Of a stretch of DNA of 64,000 bases, positions 1 to 8,244 are shown in pieces (positions within the stretch are counted from its first letter, which is position 1; each line of letters begins with the position of its first letter). Source of the stretch: an uncultured Mesonia sp. (lineage in GTDB: Bacteria; Bacteroidota; Bacteroidia; Flavobacteriales; Flavobacteriaceae); NCBI GenBank assembly GCA_947499595.1, contig CANMOY010000004.1, forward strand, positions 62,001 through 126,000, written 5' to 3'. Made by a program: the position numbers and the translations under genes. Under the pieces are notes generated by a model. The model saw only the letters and a list, made by a program, of their open reading frames with translations, ran no database searches and had not been told where the DNA came from.

Positions 1-1
1 C

Positions 2-202
2 AAAACTGATGAACAAAAAATCAGTTCAGCAATGCACTCTCATGTAAAAACTACGCCGTATATCACGGCTACCGACATTTGTACATTTAGATTATATGCG
101 CCCCTATATGGTTTAGATCATTTCAAGGTTTATTCCTCGGCCTTAAAAACTGTTTTCGAATATAGATTAAGCGATAATCGCATCCTCATAACCGATTTGT
201 AG
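2..202 (+). CDS. C-terminal end of an unrecognised protein (cut by window edge)
   Basis: An open frame enters from the left edge and ends at a TAG at 200-202, giving the last 66 residues of a protein. The visible part is mixed polar and aromatic (it contains TTPYITATDI and ends NRILITDL) with no membrane segment and no motif I recognise. It lies about 460 bases upstream of icd and is separated from it by a tandem repeat, so it is probably not part of an icd operon. Real coding sequence is inferred from the frame staying open and from protein-like composition. The function is unknown because the N-terminal domains lie outside the window. Confidence 0.5.
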   Translation, partial: KTDEQKISSAMHSHVKTTPYITATDICTFRLYAPLYGLDHFKVYSSALKTVFEYRLSDNRILITDL

Positions 203-660
203 GATTATTTATTTTTATAAATTCTTTTTAAAAAATTTTAAAATTTTTCATTTTAGATAAACTGCTGGGTTTGTAATCATAAACTGCTGTGTTTGCAATC
301 ACAAACTGCTGTGTTTGCAATCACAAACTGCTGTGTTTGTAATCGCAAACTGCTGTGCTTGTGTTCGTAAGCTGCTGAGCTTGTAATCATAAACTGCGGT
401 GTTTGCAATCACAAACTGCTGGGTTTATTTTCCCAAGCTAGTAAATAATGCTTAAACTAGCAGAAATAGTGATTTGCGCAGGAATAGCTTGGTACGATTA
501 GTAAGCATATTAAAAGACTAAAATATTTGTTTGACTTCCTTCTCATTGTGCTGATTTTAAAATAAAATCATAACAATTGTTTATGTTTGGCATTAAAAAC
601 ATAAATAAAAACTTATGTAATTTTTGCTCATCTTTGTAATGTAATTATAAAACAAACCCA
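203..660. other. Long intergenic region upstream of icd
   Basis: This 458-base stretch has no credible gene. It holds an AT-rich segment (203-258), an eight-unit 22-bp tandem repeat (259-434, listed separately), and an AT-rich segment leading to icd. A weak -7-like element CATCTTTG lies at 629-636, one mismatch from TAnnTTTG. No terminator with a clear U-tract is visible after the partial upstream gene unless the repeat array serves as one. Confidence 0.6.
259..434. repeat. Eight-unit 22-bp tandem repeat able to form serial hairpins
   Basis: Units start at 259, 281, 303, 325, 347, 369, 391 and 413, always exactly 22 bases apart. The common core is AAACTGCTGTGTTTG followed by a variable AATCAC-like heptamer. 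Within a unit AAAC can pair with GTTT around the loop TGCTGT, and in some copies the arms extend to ACAAAC/GTTTGT. In the sixth unit both arms change together (AAGC with GCTT), which keeps the pairing. Units five and seven carry single changes. A degenerate ninth unit may begin at 435. The array ends about 225 bases before icd. Its role is unknown. Confidence 0.9.
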
Positions 661-2175
661 ATGGAAAACGAGTTAACAAAGGTTGAAGACTTAAAAAAAT
701 CAGATAAGGCGCTAACAAAAGTAGCGGTTGCTTATGGAGACGGTATAGGTCCAGAAATTATGAAGGCTACCTTAAAAATATTAAAAGCAAGTGGAGCGCC
801 CTTAAGTTTCGAGCCTATTGAAGTGGGTGAACAGGTTTATCTAGCAGGAAATACGGCAGGAATAAGTGGAGAAGCTTGGGAAACAATTTCTCGCAATAAA
901 ATTATTTTAAAAGCGCCCATTACTACCCCTCAAGGGAAAGGTTATAAAAGTCTAAATGTAACTTTGAGAAAATCTTTAGGGTTATTTGCCAATGTTCGAC
1001 CAGTAAGCGCTTTACATCCTTTCGTAAAAACTAACTTTCCTAATTTAGATATCGTGGTAATCCGTGAAAACGAGGAAGATTTATACGCTGGTATTGAGCA
1101 TCGCCAAACCCAAGACGTTTATCAATGTTTAAAATTAATTACCCGTCCGGGTAGCGAAAAAATAATTCGTTATGCTTTTGAATACGCACGCGCTTACAAC
1201 CGCAAGAAAGTAACTTGCATGGTAAAAGACAATATTATGAAAATTACCGATGGTTTGTTTCATAAAGTGTTTAAAGAGATAGCTCAGGAATATCCAGATA
1301 TAGAAAGCAATTCGCAAATTATAGATATAGGCTCTGCTAAAGTGGCTGCAAGACCAGAACAATTTGATGTAATTGTGACTTCTAATTTATATGGCGATAT
1401 TATTTCTGATATTGTAGCCGAAATCGGTGGTTCTGTAGGAATGGCGGGTTCGGCAAACATCGGTAAGGAAGTGGCCATGTTTGAGGCTATTCACGGATCG
1501 GCTCCTGATATAGCGGGGCAAAAAATTGCCAATCCGTCTGGTCTTATCAATGCCGCAGTAATGCTATTGGCTCATTTAAAACAAACAAAACTAGCCGATA
1601 GAATCAAGAACGCCTGGTTAAAAACTATTGAAGACGGTATCCATACACCTGATATTTATGATGATAAATGCAGTGCCCAACGGGTAAATACAGATGAATT
1701 TGCCGATGCGGTTATTGAGCGTTTGGGACAAGCGCCTGAACATTTAAAAGTTAGCGCTCTAAATGAGGGAACGGGTGAAATTCAAATTCCTGAATACAAA
1801 AGAAAAATCGCAAAAAAGCAACTGGTAGGAGTGGATGTATTTATTGATTGGGCGGGTAACAACCCGCAAGTAATTGGTGAACAATTGCAGAAAGCAACAT
1901 CCAACGGTTTAAAATTAAAAATGATAACCAATCGTGGAGTAAAGGTTTTTCCTAACGGAAACCCAGAAACTTATTGTACAGACCATTGGCGTTGTAGGTT
2001 TGTAAACCAACAAGTGCAATTAAAAAATGATAGCCCACAGTATTTAACAATAAATTATTCTGATGTGATTGATTTATTGGTAGAATTACAAGCCTCTGAT
2101 TTTGATGTTATTAAAACTGAAAATCTATATGAGTTTGATGGTCAGCGTGGTTTCTCTCTAGGGCAAGGGGAGTAA
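661..2175 (+). CDS. icd: NADP-dependent isocitrate dehydrogenase
   Basis: This is the citric acid cycle enzyme that oxidatively decarboxylates isocitrate to 2-oxoglutarate in the cytoplasm. The 504-residue protein shows the isocitrate/isopropylmalate dehydrogenase signatures: YGDGIGPEIM near residue 25, substrate-binding SLNVTLRKSLGLFANVR (97-113), RENEEDLYAG (135-144), catalytic lysine region VKDNIMK (188-194), metal-binding aspartates in SNLYGDIISD (241-250), and the cofactor loop HGSAPDIAGQKIANP (278-292). A C-terminal extension of about 150 residues matches the longer Thermus/Bacteroidota type rather than the 416-residue E. coli type. NADP preference is inferred from the family. It is followed by a strong terminator and stands alone. 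Confidence 0.96.
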   Translation: MENELTKVEDLKKSDKALTKVAVAYGDGIGPEIMKATLKILKASGAPLSFEPIEVGEQVYLAGNTAGISGEAWETISRNKIILKAPITTPQGKGYKSLNVTLRKSLGLFANVRPVSALHPFVKTNFPNLDIVVIRENEEDLYAGIEHRQTQDVYQCLKLITRPGSEKIIRYAFEYARAYNRKKVTCMVKDNIMKITDGLFHKVFKEIAQEYPDIESNSQIIDIGSAKVAARPEQFDVIVTSNLYGDIISDIVAEIGGSVGMAGSANIGKEVAMFEAIHGSAPDIAGQKIANPSGLINAAVMLLAHLKQTKLADRIKNAWLKTIEDGIHTPDIYDDKCSAQRVNTDEFADAVIERLGQAPEHLKVSALNEGTGEIQIPEYKRKIAKKQLVGVDVFIDWAGNNPQVIGEQLQKATSNGLKLKMITNRGVKVFPNGNPETYCTDHWRCRFVNQQVQLKNDSPQYLTINYSDVIDLLVELQASDFDVIKTENLYEFDGQRGFSLGQGE

Positions 2176-2275
2176 GGTGAACAATCCACTAAATTTTAAA
2201 AGTTTGGGCTAGCGAAGTTTTCTTGTTATTAGCGTTTTTGTTTTGTCCCTTTAGTTTTTCCTAGCCCATTCTTTT

Positions 2276-2315
2276 AAAAAAAATTAGCCAATATTTTTAA
2301 TTGGCTAATTTTTTT
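2276..2315. terminator. Bidirectional terminator between icd and the DUF4870-like gene
   Basis: AAATTAGCCAAT (2281-2292) pairs with ATTGGCTAATTT (2300-2311). The stem has an A-tract on the left and a T-tract on the right, so it can stop transcription from both sides. Just upstream is a weaker inverted pair, TGGGCTAG (2205-2212) and CTAGCCCA (2261-2268). Confidence 0.9.
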
Positions 2316-2343
2316 AAGAGATGTATTAAATGAAATAGTAATT

Positions 2344-2793
2344 TTAAAATCCGCTTGAATATTGATTTTTGCTGACCAAGGAATCGGTAATCGATGCCAA
2401 AATAGGCCAACGCATGTGATGCCCCTTTCTTACGCGATCTGCGATGATGATTGTGAAAATAAATTCAATTAAATTAAGCAATAACACAAAGCCTAGATAA
2501 AACCAGTAAAATATTTTCAAGGGACCCACATCTGTTTGGATGCAAAAGATGGTACTAATTACCAATATGCTATTAAAAGGGAGTAAAACCAATTGGGACA
2601 ACAACGCTTGAGTTGCGTGCCAACGAACAAAAAAAGTACTTTTTCGCTGGCTCAATAAATAAAAAAAAGTAGCAATAACGTTAATTATAGGTAGCGGTAA
2701 ACCAACGATAATTCCTACTAATGACATTAAATAAGAATTGCTCGCACGTTCGCACTCGCTTTCATAAATACGGTTTTCGGTTTTAAGGTACAT
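2344..2793 (-). CDS. DUF4870-like small membrane protein
   Basis: This 149-residue protein has about three hydrophobic segments (roughly 24-48, 66-90 and 98-122) and the motif FFVRWHATQALL near residue 55. It resembles the FVRFHALQSL signature of DUF4870/Tic20-like membrane proteins, whose function is not established. It is the last gene of a leftward three-gene group, starting two bases after the DUF2752 gene ends, so it is almost certainly cotranscribed with it. The shared terminator at 2276-2315 closes the unit. The family assignment rests on the motif and topology only. Confidence 0.7.
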   Translation of the reverse strand: MYLKTENRIYESECERASNSYLMSLVGIIVGLPLPIINVIATFFYLLSQRKSTFFVRWHATQALLSQLVLLPFNSILVISTIFCIQTDVGPLKIFYWFYLGFVLLLNLIEFIFTIIIADRVRKGHHMRWPILASITDSLVSKNQYSSGF

Positions 2794-2794
2794 A

Positions 2795-3202
2795 TTAAAT
2801 AAGATAGTTCAAGAGCCAAACGATGGCAACTAATGTTAAAAATAGGAATAAATATAATGGTTTTTTAAGCAAACCCTCAAATTTGCTATAAAAATTTAAG
2901 AGATTTCGCTTTTTACCTATTATATCTATGCACCAAATAAATGAAAGACCTATTAAAACCAAGAGTGCTGGCAGGCTTAAAATATGTGCTTGATGTGCCG
3001 CATTTAGCTCCCCTTTTAGAAAATAAATTACCCCAGTAGTTAAACCACAGCTGGGGCAATTTAAACCAGTGGTATTTTTAAAAATGCAAACACTCCAACT
3101 AGAAGATGTACCAAGAATCGATGAAAGGTTCAAGGCGATCCAAGTCCAACAAGCGCCTAAGAATACTAAAAAAAGACTGTAAATCTTAGGTCTGCTATGC
3201 AT
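2795..3202 (-). CDS. DUF2752 domain membrane protein
   Basis: This 135-residue protein carries the DUF2752 hallmark CPSCGLTTGVIYFLKGEL (about residues 49-66, usually CPxCGxTRA in the family) between hydrophobic segments at about 8-30, 75-95 and 112-132. The two cysteines suggest metal or thiol chemistry, but no activity is established for the family. Its start overlaps the stop of the upstream TM2 gene by one base, which indicates translational coupling. DUF2752 genes are often found beside TM2-domain genes in Bacteroidota, as here. Confidence 0.85.
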   Translation of the reverse strand: MHSRPKIYSLFLVFLGACWTWIALNLSSILGTSSSWSVCIFKNTTGLNCPSCGLTTGVIYFLKGELNAAHQAHILSLPALLVLIGLSFIWCIDIIGKKRNLLNFYSKFEGLLKKPLYLFLFLTLVAIVWLLNYLI

Positions 3203-3540
3203 TATAATAGCACTCTGTAAAGGTTTTCAAGATTTTTTTGACGGGTAGCACCCATAATAATAAACCAATCTACAATGGCCCAAACACCAAAACCACCACA
3301 AGTAATTAATTTCCCCACGCCCAAGCCGGTATCACCAATTAAAAATCGATCTATACCTAAGCCACCTGCCAGTAAAGAAACAATAAGCGAAGTGGTGGGG
3401 TCTTTAAACTGAATGCTTTGGAGGTTGAGCCAAGCATTGTCATCTAATTCGAGAAGCCTTTTGCGAATTTGTGGTATTTGATGCCCTTCAAAATATTTGG
3501 CATTACTCATAATGAACATGTCTACTTTCTGTGATTCCAT
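3202..3540 (-). CDS. TM2 domain-containing protein
   Basis: The protein has a soluble N-terminal part of about 45 residues followed by a TM2 domain: two membrane helices with the conserved LAGGLGIDRFLIGDTGLGVGK turn in two adjoining pieces, then WAIVDWFII. The domain is named for a two-helix module with a DRF motif, and its biochemical role in bacteria is unknown. I chose the ATG at 3538-3540 (MESQKVDM). An upstream TTG at 3562-3564 would add eight residues but is less likely. It is the first gene of the TM2-DUF2752-DUF4870-like operon and overlaps the next gene by one base. Confidence 0.85.
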   Translation of the reverse strand: MESQKVDMFIMSNAKYFEGHQIPQIRKRLLELDDNAWLNLQSIQFKDPTTSLIVSLLAGGLGIDRFLIGDTGLGVGKLITCGGFGVWAIVDWFIIMGATRQKNLENLYRVLL

Positions 3541-3593
3541 GATGTTTTTTATATTAGAAGACAATTTTAATAAAAAATAAGCTAGTATTTAAC

Positions 3594-5243
3594 TTATTTT
3601 ATTTTTTTGTCTCGAAACTTTTGACTTAAAGCCAACAGAAAGCTAAAAACAGCAAGGAATATACCTATTCTAGCGACGTAGTCGCCAAAACGGGCATAAA
3701 AAGTAATTTTGTTCTCAAGCGGTAGATTAACCAAAAGACTGCCTTGTTTCTCATAGCCTAATTTTTGAGTGATTTCTCCGTTGGGTAGTATGCCCGCAGA
3801 GATACCAGTATTGGCACTACGAACTACCGATCGACGTTGTTCTATAGCACGTAAACGCGCATAACTTAAGTGCTGTTGATGGCCTTGCGTATCTTCCCAC
3901 CAAGCATCATTGGTAATAATCGCCAAAATTTGTGCTTGGTTATTTACATAGCCTCCTACATATTCACCATAAACCGATTCATAACAAATAATAGGAGCCA
4001 CCTTGGTTTGGTCGGTTAGCTCAAAAACGCTACGTTCGGGTTGAGTGGTTTTCATAGCTACTGTACCACCTAAATCTATCATTATATTCCCTAAAATGGG
4101 TTTTAACCAATCTTGATAAGGAAAGTTCTCCACCCCAACCACTAATTTTGATTTGTGATAAAAAGCATCTTCACGACCGGGAACCACTGCAACAGCCGAA
4201 TTGTAATCGTTAAACCAAAGACCAGGACGCGCAAAATTGGTTTGTTGCTCTATTTTAGCTTCATCTTTAATTAATTTGTAAAATGAAATGCCTCCAATAA
4301 AAGCGGTGTTCGGGTACTTGTTTTTTAATTCTTCTACCTGTCGCTTAGCAACTGAAAAAGGCCAAGAATCAATATTGGTTCCATCGGCAAAAACCGTTTC
4401 TGGGGCCAGTATTAATTGGGTGTTTGAAGTTATTTTTTCTTCTGTTAGTTTTAGTAATAAATCGCCCACTCTTTTATCGGTAGTGTTATATTTCTCTGTA
4501 TACGGATTGATATTGGGCTGTAAAATTAAAGTCTCTATATATTCTTCTTTAGTTTCCGCGGAAGCGTAATCGGGAAAAATGAGATAAGAAACACCAATGG
4601 GTAAAAGCACAAAAGAAACAGCCATCGCTCGTAGTATGTTGATTCTATTTGGTTGCGTTGCCATTAAGCTGAAAAATATTAGCAAATTAACCAACCAGAC
4701 CCAAAGGGTTCCGCCAAAGGTGCCCGTGTATTCATACCATTGAATCCATTGATAATAAGTAGCAAAACCATTTCCTAAATTAAGCCAAGGCCAAGAAAAT
4801 TCCCAATGCAAATGCATATACTCGAATCCAATCCAGCATCCTACCAGAAAAATATAAGCAATTCGGTTGTTGTGAGACCAGTGGTGCACTTTGTGAAATA
4901 AGAAAAACACCAAACTCATAAGCAAGGAGTTAACCAATAAGGCGAACACCATCCCGAAGGCAGTAGAGTAGTAGATCCAAAAGGTGGTGATACTGTTCCA
5001 CACCAGAAAAGTGGTAAAAGCATAGCCTAAAACCACACTGCTTTTTTTGTTTTCTAGAAGCAGCTGGTACTCTACCAATAATAAAGGAACAAATCCTAAA
5101 AATAATAATAAAGGAAAGCCGTAAGTAGGCCAGGCTAAAGCCAAAAGTAAACCGCTTAAAACGCAGTAAGTCAACTTTTGAAGTACTTTTTTTGGTAACA
5201 ACTTATCTAAAAACACGCCAGTCAATTTTAAGTGAGAATACAT
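3594..5243 (-). CDS. lnt: Apolipoprotein N-acyltransferase
   Basis: This is an inner-membrane enzyme that adds the third acyl chain to the N-terminal cysteine of lipoproteins. The 549-residue protein has an N-terminal set of membrane helices (from WPTYGFPLLLFLGFVPLL onward), a periplasmic carbon-nitrogen hydrolase domain and a C-terminal helix. The catalytic triad is visible: Glu in LAPETVF (about 281), Lys in HKSKLVV (about 362) and Cys in PIICYESVYG (about 418). The start chosen lies 41 bases inside the end of the upstream PorV/PorQ-family gene. It adds about 25 residues compared with typical homologs, so a later non-ATG start is possible. The overlap points to cotranscription. Confidence 0.95.
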   Translation of the reverse strand: MYSHLKLTGVFLDKLLPKKVLQKLTYCVLSGLLLALAWPTYGFPLLLFLGFVPLLLVEYQLLLENKKSSVVLGYAFTTFLVWNSITTFWIYYSTAFGMVFALLVNSLLMSLVFFLFHKVHHWSHNNRIAYIFLVGCWIGFEYMHLHWEFSWPWLNLGNGFATYYQWIQWYEYTGTFGGTLWVWLVNLLIFFSLMATQPNRINILRAMAVSFVLLPIGVSYLIFPDYASAETKEEYIETLILQPNINPYTEKYNTTDKRVGDLLLKLTEEKITSNTQLILAPETVFADGTNIDSWPFSVAKRQVEELKNKYPNTAFIGGISFYKLIKDEAKIEQQTNFARPGLWFNDYNSAVAVVPGREDAFYHKSKLVVGVENFPYQDWLKPILGNIMIDLGGTVAMKTTQPERSVFELTDQTKVAPIICYESVYGEYVGGYVNNQAQILAIITNDAWWEDTQGHQQHLSYARLRAIEQRRSVVRSANTGISAGILPNGEITQKLGYEKQGSLLVNLPLENKITFYARFGDYVARIGIFLAVFSFLLALSQKFRDKKIK

Positions 5244-6276
5244 TAGAGTAGAGCGCTACACTTTGATCACCAATATCGGTAAAGGCATAATCTATATGTA
5301 TTCCCTTGTATTTAAAACCTAACCCGAATCCTGGCTGAAAACCAACTTTTGAACCGCCTTCAAGTTGTTCTACATTTTGAAAGTTACCTACACCGCCTCG
5401 TAAATAAACCAAGTCTAGGTAGCCTACTTGAAAGCCAAGTGCAGGACTTACACTTACCGCTTCTGTTGCTATTAAATCTTGTGTTTGTGCAAATCGCATT
5501 TGCAAATCAAGGGCTGCTTTAATGTCCCAATCGTATCGAATGCGAAAATTTTTGGCCACTCCTAATTGCAGTTTTGGTAAAGTTATTTCTGTAGTTTCTG
5601 GTAATTCTTGGTTTTGCCCTTCAACGGCATCTTGTACTTGGCTGTAGGCATCTTCATCGATACTCCAAGTATTATAGGTAGTAGTAATATCTCGTGCCAT
5701 AGCACCAAACTCCCACCCGTTTTTGCCTTGAAACTGAATGCCAGCATCTAGCCCAAATCCCCAAGAATTAGCAAATTCACCTATTATGCGGTGAATCACT
5801 TTGGCATTTACACCAAAAGAAAAACCTTCGAGCGGTAAATTCTTGGCATAAGAAAACGTAAAAGCATAGTCTGCCGCCGAGAATAGGCTAATACGGTCAT
5901 AATCAATTTGACCTTGATCGTCTATAAGTTGTGTAGTATTTAAAATATTATCTACACCAAAACGCAAAACGTGTATCCCAAGACTACTTTCGTCATCTAT
6001 TTTTAAAGCCGATCCTAGGTAGTCATAATTGGCGATATTGGCGAAATAGTTGGCGTGCATTAGCGCAATTTCGTGATCTTCGATGCGGGTGAGTCCGGCG
6101 GGGTTCCAATATCCAGCATACACGTCGTCTGTAGTGGCGGTTACGGCGTTGGCCATTCCAAATGCAGCTGCGTTTACTCCTATGTTTAAAAATTCGTTAG
6201 AATATTTACGAGCCGTTTGTGCTTGTAAACCGATGCCTAGGAGTAGAATTAGAATATAAAGCGCCTGTTTTGTCAA
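5203..6276 (-). CDS. PorV/PorQ-family outer membrane protein
   Basis: This is a 357-residue beta-barrel-type protein with a signal peptide (about 1-19, ending LQAQ) and the family start ANAVTATTDDVYAGYWNPAGL (residues about 43-63, in two pieces), which resembles PorV/PorQ/UPF0164 outer-membrane proteins. PorV shuttles substrates in type IX secretion. This copy is better called a PorV-like paralog because the true porV usually sits with porU. Translation begins at a TTG (6274-6276), since no ATG fits the signal peptide. A -7-like GATATTTG (6291-6298, leftward) precedes it. It overlaps lnt by 41 bases. Confidence 0.8.
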   Translation of the reverse strand: MTKQALYILILLLGIGLQAQTARKYSNEFLNIGVNAAAFGMANAVTATTDDVYAGYWNPAGLTRIEDHEIALMHANYFANIANYDYLGSALKIDDESSLGIHVLRFGVDNILNTTQLIDDQGQIDYDRISLFSAADYAFTFSYAKNLPLEGFSFGVNAKVIHRIIGEFANSWGFGLDAGIQFQGKNGWEFGAMARDITTTYNTWSIDEDAYSQVQDAVEGQNQELPETTEITLPKLQLGVAKNFRIRYDWDIKAALDLQMRFAQTQDLIATEAVSVSPALGFQVGYLDLVYLRGGVGNFQNVEQLEGGSKVGFQPGFGLGFKYKGIHIDYAFTDIGDQSVALYSNVFSLKIDWRVFR

Positions 6277-6336
6277 GGTTTTCTTTTTTGCAAATATCTT
6301 ATTTTATTTTTTATTAACTTAATTTTGTGCTTTATA

Positions 6337-6368
6337 TTGCTTTTGCTATCGTGTACAGGCTATATTTG
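6337..6368 (+). promoter_or_regulatory. Promoter of pssA
   Basis: A perfect Bacteroidota -7 element TATATTTG lies at 6361-6368, with a TTG at 6337-6339 giving a 21-base spacer. Transcription would start about 20 bases before the pssA ATG at 6394. Confidence 0.6.
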
Positions 6369-6393
6369 ATTTGTTTGAAACACCTAATACCTT

Positions 6394-7140
6394 ATGAAAA
6401 AACATATTCCTAACCTTATAACCTTACTCAACTTACTCTCAGGAAGTATAGCGGCTGTTTGCGCCTTGAATAACCAATTGTTATTAGCCGGTATTTTTAT
6501 ATGCCTAGGAATTTTTTTCGATTTCTTTGACGGGTTGGCTGCTAGAGCTTTAGATGTCAAAAGCGATTTGGGCTTACAACTTGATTCGCTGGCCGATATG
6601 GTAACTAGTGGTTTGGTGCCGGGTTTAATCGTGTTTCAATTGTTGGAGCAATATTTGCCTGCCAATAGTGCGATTTTATACAGTAATTGGGAGGATAAAA
6701 CTTTTAATTTATCTTTTTATGCCTGGTCTTTGTTTGCTTTTTTAATACCCTTAGGTTCGGCTTATCGCTTGGCTAAATTTAATATAGATGAGCGACAAAC
6801 CAGTTCTTTCATTGGTTTGCCTACGCCCGCCAACGCCTTATTAATTCTTAGTTTACCTTTTATAATTCACTACCATCCCGAATCTTGGTTAGCAACGGTT
6901 ACAAAGTTGCCAGTAGTGTTGATTGGATTATGTGTTTTTAGCGCGATTATTTTAAATGCAGAAATTCCTTTGTTTGCGTTGAAGTTCAAGAACCTTAATT
7001 TTAAAGAAAACTGGTTTAGATTTCTGTTTGTTTTCGCTTGTGTATTGGGTATAGGTTTTTTCCAGTTTTTGGCCGTTCCTTGTATTATCTTGGGTTATGT
7101 GTTGTTAAGTGTTTTTGTGCGAAAATCGGCATCAGCTTAA
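6394..7140 (+). CDS. pssA: CDP-diacylglycerol--serine O-phosphatidyltransferase
   Basis: This enzyme makes phosphatidylserine from CDP-diacylglycerol and serine, the step before phosphatidylethanolamine. The 248-residue membrane protein carries the CDP-alcohol phosphotransferase signature DG-x2-AR-x8-G-x3-D-x3-D, seen as DGLAARALDVKSDLGLQLD with the final Asp in SLAD (about residues 49-70). About six to eight hydrophobic helices follow. It has its own promoter, divergent from the PorV-like gene, and ends two bases before the convergent lptB with no terminator between them, so the two transcripts probably overlap. Confidence 0.94.
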   Translation: MKKHIPNLITLLNLLSGSIAAVCALNNQLLLAGIFICLGIFFDFFDGLAARALDVKSDLGLQLDSLADMVTSGLVPGLIVFQLLEQYLPANSAILYSNWEDKTFNLSFYAWSLFAFLIPLGSAYRLAKFNIDERQTSSFIGLPTPANALLILSLPFIIHYHPESWLATVTKLPVVLIGLCVFSAIILNAEIPLFALKFKNLNFKENWFRFLFVFACVLGIGFFQFLAVPCIILGYVLLSVFVRKSASA

Positions 7141-7142
7141 GC

Positions 7143-7883
7143 TTAGAAAAGTTTTTTCTTACGCAATTCAAAATTTTGTCCTAGATACACCTTGCGAACC
7201 ATTTCATCAGAGGCCAAGTCTTCAGGTTGCCCATGTTTTAATATACTACCTTCAAACATTAAATAAGTTCTATCTGTAATGGCTAAGGTCTCCTGCACGT
7301 TGTGGTCTGTTATAAGGATACCTATATTTTTATCTTTGAGTTGTGCGACAATACGCTGAATATCTTCAACGGCCACTGGATCTACCCCAGCAAAAGGTTC
7401 GTCTAGCAAGATAAATTTTGGGTCTGTGGCTAAGGCTCGAGCAATTTCTGTTCGTCGGCGTTCGCCTCCCGATAATAAATCGCCTCGGTTTTTTCTAATA
7501 TGTCCTAGACTAAACTCATCTATAAGGCTCTCCATTTTATATTGACGCTCTTTTTTAGAAAGTTTGGTAAGTTGCAATACACTCATAATATTATCTTCTA
7601 TGCTAAGCTTTCTAAAAACAGAGGCTTCTTGAGCCAAATAACCAATACCGTTTTGCGCGCGTTTATACATGGGGTAATTGGTAATATTTTTTTGATCTAA
7701 GAAAATGTTACCGCCATTGGGTTTAATAAGACCAACAATCATGTAGAAAGAAGTGGTTTTTCCTGCTCCGTTGGGACCTAATAGGCCTACAATTTCACCT
7801 TGTTTTACCTCTACCGAGATGCCTTTAACTACCTTTCTACCTTTATAGGATTTCATCAAGTTTTCTGCGCGCAGTTTCATCAT
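7143..7883 (-). CDS. lptB: LPS export ABC transporter ATP-binding protein
   Basis: This is the cytoplasmic ATPase that powers lipopolysaccharide extraction by LptFG. The 246-residue protein has Walker A GPNGAGKT (36-43), a Q-loop LAQEASVF near 83, signature LSGGERRR (137-144), Walker B FILLDEPFAGVDP (157-169) and the H-loop TDHNV (192-196). The GERRR variant and the AQEASVFRKLS stretch are typical of LptB. It is the last gene of a leftward operon after kdsD, tatC and an AhpD-like gene. KdsD feeds Kdo synthesis, so the two envelope genes fit together. Confidence 0.94.
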   Translation of the reverse strand: MMKLRAENLMKSYKGRKVVKGISVEVKQGEIVGLLGPNGAGKTTSFYMIVGLIKPNGGNIFLDQKNITNYPMYKRAQNGIGYLAQEASVFRKLSIEDNIMSVLQLTKLSKKERQYKMESLIDEFSLGHIRKNRGDLLSGGERRRTEIARALATDPKFILLDEPFAGVDPVAVEDIQRIVAQLKDKNIGILITDHNVQETLAITDRTYLMFEGSILKHGQPEDLASDEMVRKVYLGQNFELRKKKLF

Positions 7884-7887
7884 ATCG

Positions 7888-8244
7888 TTATTGATTTGAG
7901 TAGTGGTTTTCTAATTCTTCCCAGTATTCGTGTGCTCTTCGTAGGTGAGGTATCACGATGGTCCCACCTATAAGTGTACCAATACTTAAGGTTTCCATAA
8001 TTTGATCTTTGTTTACGCCATTTTTAAAACTTGATTCTAAATGATAGCGTACGCAATCGTCACAACGCAACACTAACGAAGCTACTAGACCTAGTAGCTC
8101 TTTGGTTTTTATATCTAGAGCTCCTTCCGCGAAAGCGTTGGTGTCTAAATTAAAAATTCGTTTTAGAACTTTATTGTTTTCACCTAAGATTTTGGTGTTC
8201 ATCTTGGCGCGGTACGTATTAAATTCTTCTACTTGATTACTCAT
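7888..8244 (-). CDS. Carboxymuconolactone decarboxylase / AhpD-like protein
   Basis: This 118-residue all-helical protein has the AhpD-type redox motif CDDCVRYH (Cys61, Cys64, His68). The CxxCxxxH arrangement is the peroxidase-linked thiol form of the family rather than the true decarboxylase. The substrate is unknown, and disulfide relay or hydroperoxide reduction is inferred from the motif. It overlaps the end of tatC by eight bases and precedes lptB by four, so it belongs to the kdsD operon. Confidence 0.88.
   Translation of the reverse strand: MSNQVEEFNTYRAKMNTKILGENNKVLKRIFNLDTNAFAEGALDIKTKELLGLVASLVLRCDDCVRYHLESSFKNGVNKDQIMETLSIGTLIGGTIVIPHLRRAHEYWEELENHYSNQ

Noticed and set aside
259-434. 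CRISPR array
   Set aside because: The 22-bp units are contiguous with no unique spacers, the repeat is too short with no spacer pattern, and no cas genes are nearby.
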